A DNA stretch of 28,246 nt. It comes from JANMDR01 sp031376425 (GTDB lineage Bacteria > Pseudomonadota > Gammaproteobacteria > Burkholderiales > Usitatibacteraceae). The stretch is taken from positions 1 to 28,246 of the forward strand of contig JANMDR010000325.1 of assembly GCA_031376425.1 (NCBI GenBank), given 5' to 3'. The notes beneath the pieces are model-generated. The model did not search any database, was not told where the DNA came from, and saw only the letters and a program-made list of their open reading frames with translations. Shown here piece by piece: positions 25,068 through 28,246 of the stretch (positions within the stretch are counted from its first letter, which is position 1; every line of letters starts with the position of its first letter). The translations under genes were made by a program, and so were the position numbers.

Positions 25068-25102
25068 ATCCCCTAAATTCACATCCACGACACATAGGGG
25101 AT
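25068..25102 (-). promoter_or_regulatory. Inverted repeat in leader of the giant gene
   Basis: ATCCCCTA (25068-25075) and TAGGGGAT (25095-25102) form a perfect 8-bp pair around 19 bases. It starts 46 bases before the start codon. In RNA this would be a hairpin whose G-run arm could also affect access to the G-rich ribosome binding site; as DNA it could be an operator. Confidence 0.45.
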
Positions 25103-25139
25103 TCACCTACCGACGATAAACTATGCCTGATTTTCGCGT

Positions 25140-25157
25140 CCGTTACAAACGTAACGG
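25140..25157. promoter_or_regulatory. Palindrome upstream of the giant gene
   Basis: CCGTTAC-AAAC-GTAACGG is a perfect 7-bp inverted repeat with a 4-base centre, about 118 bases before the start codon. Its size and symmetry fit either a dimeric regulator site or a small RNA hairpin. Confidence 0.45.
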
Positions 25158-25266
25158 CTCATTTTTGACCGCAATGGACAAAATTTCACATATATTCTGC
25201 GAAAAACCACACTTTGAAAGCTTAGGTGAAAAATTAGTACGCTAAGGTATACGCGTTTGTGAATTT

Positions 25267-25282
25267 GCGGCGGTGTCGCCGC
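25267..25282 (-). terminator. Hairpin after thrC, weak terminator candidate
   Basis: GCGGCG-GTGT-CGCCGC is a perfect 6-bp GC-only stem with a 4-base loop, 19 bases after the thrC stop. On the minus strand it is followed by AAATTCAC, without a T-run, so termination would be weak or Rho-dependent. Confidence 0.4.
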
Positions 25283-25301
25283 TTACTTTCGGTCAGCGAT
25301 A

Positions 25302-26729
25302 TTACGTCTGTAATGCCACCACACGCCTAATTTCTCGCTTTACCGCATCTGCATCTGCAGGTAAGGCAATAAACCGCTGTGGTAGCGCTTCGATATTTGC
25401 GAAGGCGGGGGGGCGATGGGGGGCGTGGCCTAGCGCTTGGGTTACGGCAGCTTCAAATTTGGCGGGAAGTGCAGTTTCTAGACAAATTACCGGGCTATTT
25501 ACCTTTGCGGCGACGTCTTGCACCACTTTTAAGCCGTCGGCTGTATGGGTATCAATTTCAACTTTGTAGTTATCCCACACTTGCTTTATGACCGTTAAGC
25601 GCTCTGCATGCGTGCTGCGGCCTGAAATAAATCCCATATTCTCTAGTGGTTTTAACCCCAGGCTTAGGCTGATATCAAAGCCTTCGCCACGATCTACGTC
25701 TGCCCAAAGCGCGCGAATTTTTGCGCTATCGCGACCAACAACGTCAAACATGAACCGTTCAAAGTTAGATGCTTTTGAAATATCCATCGACGGGCTGCTG
25801 GTTTGACGGGTCTCCGCTGAGGTGCGCGGGCGATATTTGCCGGTTTTAAAAAACTCATCAAGCACATCGTTTTCGTTCGTGGCTAAAATCAGCTTATCTA
25901 TGGGTAAGCCCATTTGCCGTGCAATATGGCCAGCGAGTATATTGCCAAAATTGCCCGATGGCACCGCAAAACTGACCTTTTCAGCGTTGGTTTTAGTCAC
26001 CGCAAAATAGGCTTTAAAGTAGTACACCACCTGCGCCACAATACGCGCCCAATTGATGGAGTTTACCGCACCAATATTGTATTTAGCTTTAAAAGCCAGA
26101 TCATTTGATACTGCCTTAACGACATCCTGACAGTCATCAAACACGCCTTCACAGGCAATATTGATGATATTAGGCTCTTGCAGCGAGAACATTTGCGCGG
26201 TTTGAAAAGGCGACATTTTGCCAGCAGGCGAGAGCATAAACACCCTTACCCCGCGCTTGCCCTTCATGGCGTGTTCCGCGCTAGAACCCGTGTCACCCGA
26301 GGTTGCCCCCAAAATATTGAGTTCACCGCCACTTTTAGCCAGCACATATTCAAACAAATGGCCTAAAAACTGCATAGCGATATCTTTAAACGCCAAAGTA
26401 GGCCCATTGGAACATTGCAGCAGGTGTAGCTTAGGCGCAAGCGTTTTAACGGGCGTGATATCTGCGGAGCCGAATACTTCTTGGGTATAGGCTTTATTAA
26501 TAATACCTTGTAGGTCAGCACGCGGAATATCGGTGGCATAAAGGCTGATAATTTCACCCGCAAGCTCAGGATACGATAGCTTGCGAAGGCTTGTTAATAG
26601 AGCATCTCCAAGCACTGGATAATGCTGGGGCAGATATAATCCGCCATCAGGCGCTAGCCCTTCTAACAAAATTTGGCTGAAGGTTTTTGGGGTATCGGTG
26701 GCTTGGCCACGGGTTGAGATGTAATGCAT
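25302..26729 (-). CDS. thrC: Threonine synthase
   Basis: A PLP enzyme that turns O-phosphohomoserine into threonine, the last step of threonine synthesis. The N-terminus MHYISTRGQA and LAPDGGLYLP are typical of the longer bacterial form. The PLP lysine is Lys115 in GPTLAFKDIAMQFL, and the phosphate-binding segment GATSGDTGSSAEHA is at 141-154. The length of 475 residues is normal. It follows hom after 72 bp on the same strand, the usual betaproteobacterial pairing. In several Burkholderiales moeA, moaD, moaE and clpB follow thrC; here the exosortase module lies between thrC and clpB. A short degenerate hairpin region separates it from hom. Confidence 0.97.
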   Translation of the reverse strand: MHYISTRGQATDTPKTFSQILLEGLAPDGGLYLPQHYPVLGDALLTSLRKLSYPELAGEIISLYATDIPRADLQGIINKAYTQEVFGSADITPVKTLAPKLHLLQCSNGPTLAFKDIAMQFLGHLFEYVLAKSGGELNILGATSGDTGSSAEHAMKGKRGVRVFMLSPAGKMSPFQTAQMFSLQEPNIINIACEGVFDDCQDVVKAVSNDLAFKAKYNIGAVNSINWARIVAQVVYYFKAYFAVTKTNAEKVSFAVPSGNFGNILAGHIARQMGLPIDKLILATNENDVLDEFFKTGKYRPRTSAETRQTSSPSMDISKASNFERFMFDVVGRDSAKIRALWADVDRGEGFDISLSLGLKPLENMGFISGRSTHAERLTVIKQVWDNYKVEIDTHTADGLKVVQDVAAKVNSPVICLETALPAKFEAAVTQALGHAPHRPPAFANIEALPQRFIALPADADAVKREIRRVVALQT

Positions 26730-26757
26730 GGTTTACTCTTTTTTGGTGGGGGTTCGA

Positions 26758-26800
26758 CTGGAATAAATTGTGCCGTCATTCCAGCGGAGGTTGGAAGGGC
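26758..26800 (-). repeat. Overlapping hairpins between hom and thrC
   Basis: Two alternative stems share one arm: CTGGAAT (26758-26764) with ATTCCAG (26778-26784), and TTCCA with TGGAA around GCGGAGGT just beyond. The words CGTCATTCC and GCGGAGG recall the degenerate CGTCATTCCCGCG-type palindromes scattered in proteobacterial intergenic DNA, so this may be a decayed copy of one. Confidence 0.4.
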
Positions 26801-26801
26801 G

Positions 26802-28115
26802 TTAAACCAAATCCTCCAACCGTATCCGCACGACTTTTTGTGCAATGGTTTCTAACGCTTCGATGGCGGCGATGGCTTTATTGGCATCGGCTTCTACGCA
26901 GCGATGGGTGATGATGACCACGTCGGCTACGTTTTCACCGGGCTTGGCTTCCTTTTGCAGCATGGCGTTAATGGAGATCGAGTTTTCGGCCAAAATACGG
27001 GTTACGTTGGCCATAACACCTGGTTTATCAAAAGCGCTTAAACGTAAGTAGTTAGCAGTAACCACTTTTTCCATCGGCAAAATCGGCGTGTTATCCATCT
27101 GCCTAAAAGCAAGGTGCGGCACTCTATTTACCGCATTTGCGCCTAACAGGCGCGCAACGTCTACTAAATCAGCTACAACTGCGCTGGCGGTAGGCTCCGA
27201 CCCAGCACCACGGCCATAATAAAGCGATACGCCCATGGCGTCACCTTTCACCATCACGGCGTTCATCACACCTTCTACATTGGCAATAAGCCGTTGGGTA
27301 GGAATGAGCGTTGGATGCACTCTTAACTCAATGCCTTCCACGGTACGGCGGGCAAAGCCTATGAGCTTAATACGGTAGCCTAATTGCTCCGCGTATTTAA
27401 TATCCGTATCCGTCAGTTTTGAAATGCCTTCGGTATAGGCCCGATCAAATTGCACCGGCACACCAAAGCCAATTGCGGCAAGAATCGTGAGTTTATGGGC
27501 AGCATCCACGCCTTCAATATCAAAAGTGGGATCAGCTTCAGCATAGCCGAGCGCTTGCGCTTGCGCCAGCACATCGGCGAAACTCGCACCCTTATCCCGC
27601 ATTTCGCTTAGAATAAAGTTAGATGTGCCGTTGATAATGCCAGCAATCCATTCCACCTTATTTGCCGCCACGCCTTCGCGCAGCGCCTTGATAATAGGCA
27701 CTCCACCGGCTACCGCCGCTTCAAAACTAACAGAAACCCCAGCAGCTTCCGCAGCTGCAAATATTTCTGTACCGTATTTTGCAAGCAAGGCTTTATTGGC
27801 GGTTACCACATGCTTACCGGCGGCAATGGCTTGTAATACCAGCGTCTTGGTAAAAGTGTCACCGCCGATCAGCTCACACACCACGTCAATTTCTGGGTGG
27901 TTAATGATAATTTGCGGGTCGGTAACCACGGTAATACCATCAAGCGAAACGCTACGCAGCTTGGTCACATCGCGAGCGGTAGCATGGGTGATAATAATTT
28001 CACGCCCTGCGCGACGGGCGATTTCTTCACGATTACGCCGCAGCACTTCGATAGTGCCGGTGCCGACAATGCCAAGGCCAAGGAGGCCGACTTTTAGAGG
28101 TTTAGCTGATTGCAT
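26802..28115 (-). CDS. hom: Homoserine dehydrogenase
   Basis: An NAD(P)-dependent enzyme that reduces aspartate semialdehyde to homoserine, the branch point to threonine and methionine. The Rossmann motif GLGIVGTG is at residues 13-20. Catalytic-domain signatures are INGTSNFILSEM, GYAEADPTFDIEGVDAAHKL and YYGRGAGSEPTASAVVADL. The last 80 or so residues are an ACT domain (YLRLSAFDKPGVMANVTRIL), the usual site of threonine feedback inhibition. The length of 437 residues is normal. It is the first gene of the hom-thrC pair in this window. No clear ribosome binding site precedes the ATG. The sequence immediately upstream is low-complexity and may be an assembly artefact, so promoter features cannot be read. 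Confidence 0.97.
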   Translation of the reverse strand: MQSAKPLKVGLLGLGIVGTGTIEVLRRNREEIARRAGREIIITHATARDVTKLRSVSLDGITVVTDPQIIINHPEIDVVCELIGGDTFTKTLVLQAIAAGKHVVTANKALLAKYGTEIFAAAEAAGVSVSFEAAVAGGVPIIKALREGVAANKVEWIAGIINGTSNFILSEMRDKGASFADVLAQAQALGYAEADPTFDIEGVDAAHKLTILAAIGFGVPVQFDRAYTEGISKLTDTDIKYAEQLGYRIKLIGFARRTVEGIELRVHPTLIPTQRLIANVEGVMNAVMVKGDAMGVSLYYGRGAGSEPTASAVVADLVDVARLLGANAVNRVPHLAFRQMDNTPILPMEKVVTANYLRLSAFDKPGVMANVTRILAENSISINAMLQKEAKPGENVADVVIITHRCVEADANKAIAAIEALETIAQKVVRIRLEDLV

Positions 28116-28140
28116 GATTTTGTGTTTTATAAAATTGATT

Positions 28141-28246
28141 TTTGGGAGGGAGAGGGGGGAACCGCGTATCAGCGGGCTTGGGGGGGGCGCCCCCCCCCCC
28201 CACCACCCCCCCGCCGAGGGGGGCGCAAAAAAAAAAAAAAAAAACA
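28141..28246. other. Low-complexity contig edge, probable assembly artefact
   Basis: The last 106 bases hold long runs of G, a run of 12 C residues (28190-28201), a second C-rich and G-rich block and 18 consecutive A residues (28227-28244). This composition is unlike anything else in the window and matches what low-quality read ends leave at contig tips. No gene is visible here. Confidence 0.7.

Larger units (their letters stand above)
25023..25266 (-). promoter_or_regulatory. Leader/promoter region of the giant gene
   Basis: About 245 bp between the hairpin after thrC and the giant gene. It holds no gene. It contains two perfect inverted repeats, listed separately, and a repeated 9-mer CAAAGTGTG (minus strand, at 25049-25057 and 25208-25216). 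No convincing sigma-70 or sigma-54 promoter could be fixed by eye. Confidence 0.5.

Noticed and set aside
25023..25266. Sigma-54 promoter before the giant gene, as for some exosortase targets
   Set aside because: No GG-N10-GC pattern resembling TGGCAC-N5-TTGC was found on the minus strand.

Overview
The window looks like a chromosomal contig end from a betaproteobacterium (Burkholderiales or Nitrosomonadales-like). The evidence is the block hisS-yfgM-bamB-der in that order, hom followed by thrC on the same strand as clpB, an MlaA lipoprotein, and an exosortase H / IPTL-CTERM sorting system, which is typical of Gram-negative proteobacteria. The species cannot be named from sequence alone. No tRNA, rRNA, CRISPR array, transposase or phage gene is visible.

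Layout. (1) 1-2352, minus strand: an ABC exporter (ATPase then permease, 2 bp apart) followed by a DesK-type sensor histidine kinase that is cut by the window edge. A divergent gene at 2515-3231 encodes a membrane-anchored protein of unknown function with a Gly/Ser/Asp-rich tail. Two palindromes lie in the shared upstream region. (2) 3240-8091, minus strand: hisS, yfgM-like, bamB and der, which cover histidyl-tRNA charging, the periplasmic chaperone/OMP assembly machinery and ribosome assembly. (3) 8333-10915, minus strand: clpB, with a very good heat-shock (sigma-32) promoter at 11007-11034. (4) 11116-13105, plus strand: nadC, mlaA and a small two-helix membrane protein. (5) 13117-25022, minus strand: the accessory module, made of a 10.3-kb gene for a 3433-residue secreted repeat protein ending in an IPTL-CTERM-type sorting tail, exosortase H, and an exosortase H-associated membrane protein. 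(6) 25302-28115, minus strand: hom then thrC, the threonine branch of aspartate-family biosynthesis. (7) 28116-28246: low-complexity sequence that looks like an assembly-edge artefact.

How the accessory module should work: the giant protein is exported by Sec through its N-terminal signal peptide. It is held in the inner membrane by its C-terminal VPTLSEWA motif, hydrophobic helix and Arg-rich tail, then recognised and cleaved there by exosortase H. The rest of the protein is DUF11-like, Cys-containing domains at both ends and thirteen Cys-free SdrD B-like repeats with Asp/Asn-rich calcium-type loops. It is most simply read as a long, calcium-stiffened cell-surface stalk or adhesin. The enzyme, its accessory protein and one very large substrate are adjacent on one strand, so this is the part of the window most worth experimental attention. 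The remaining genes are ordinary housekeeping genes, with some neat regulatory or structural DNA between them.
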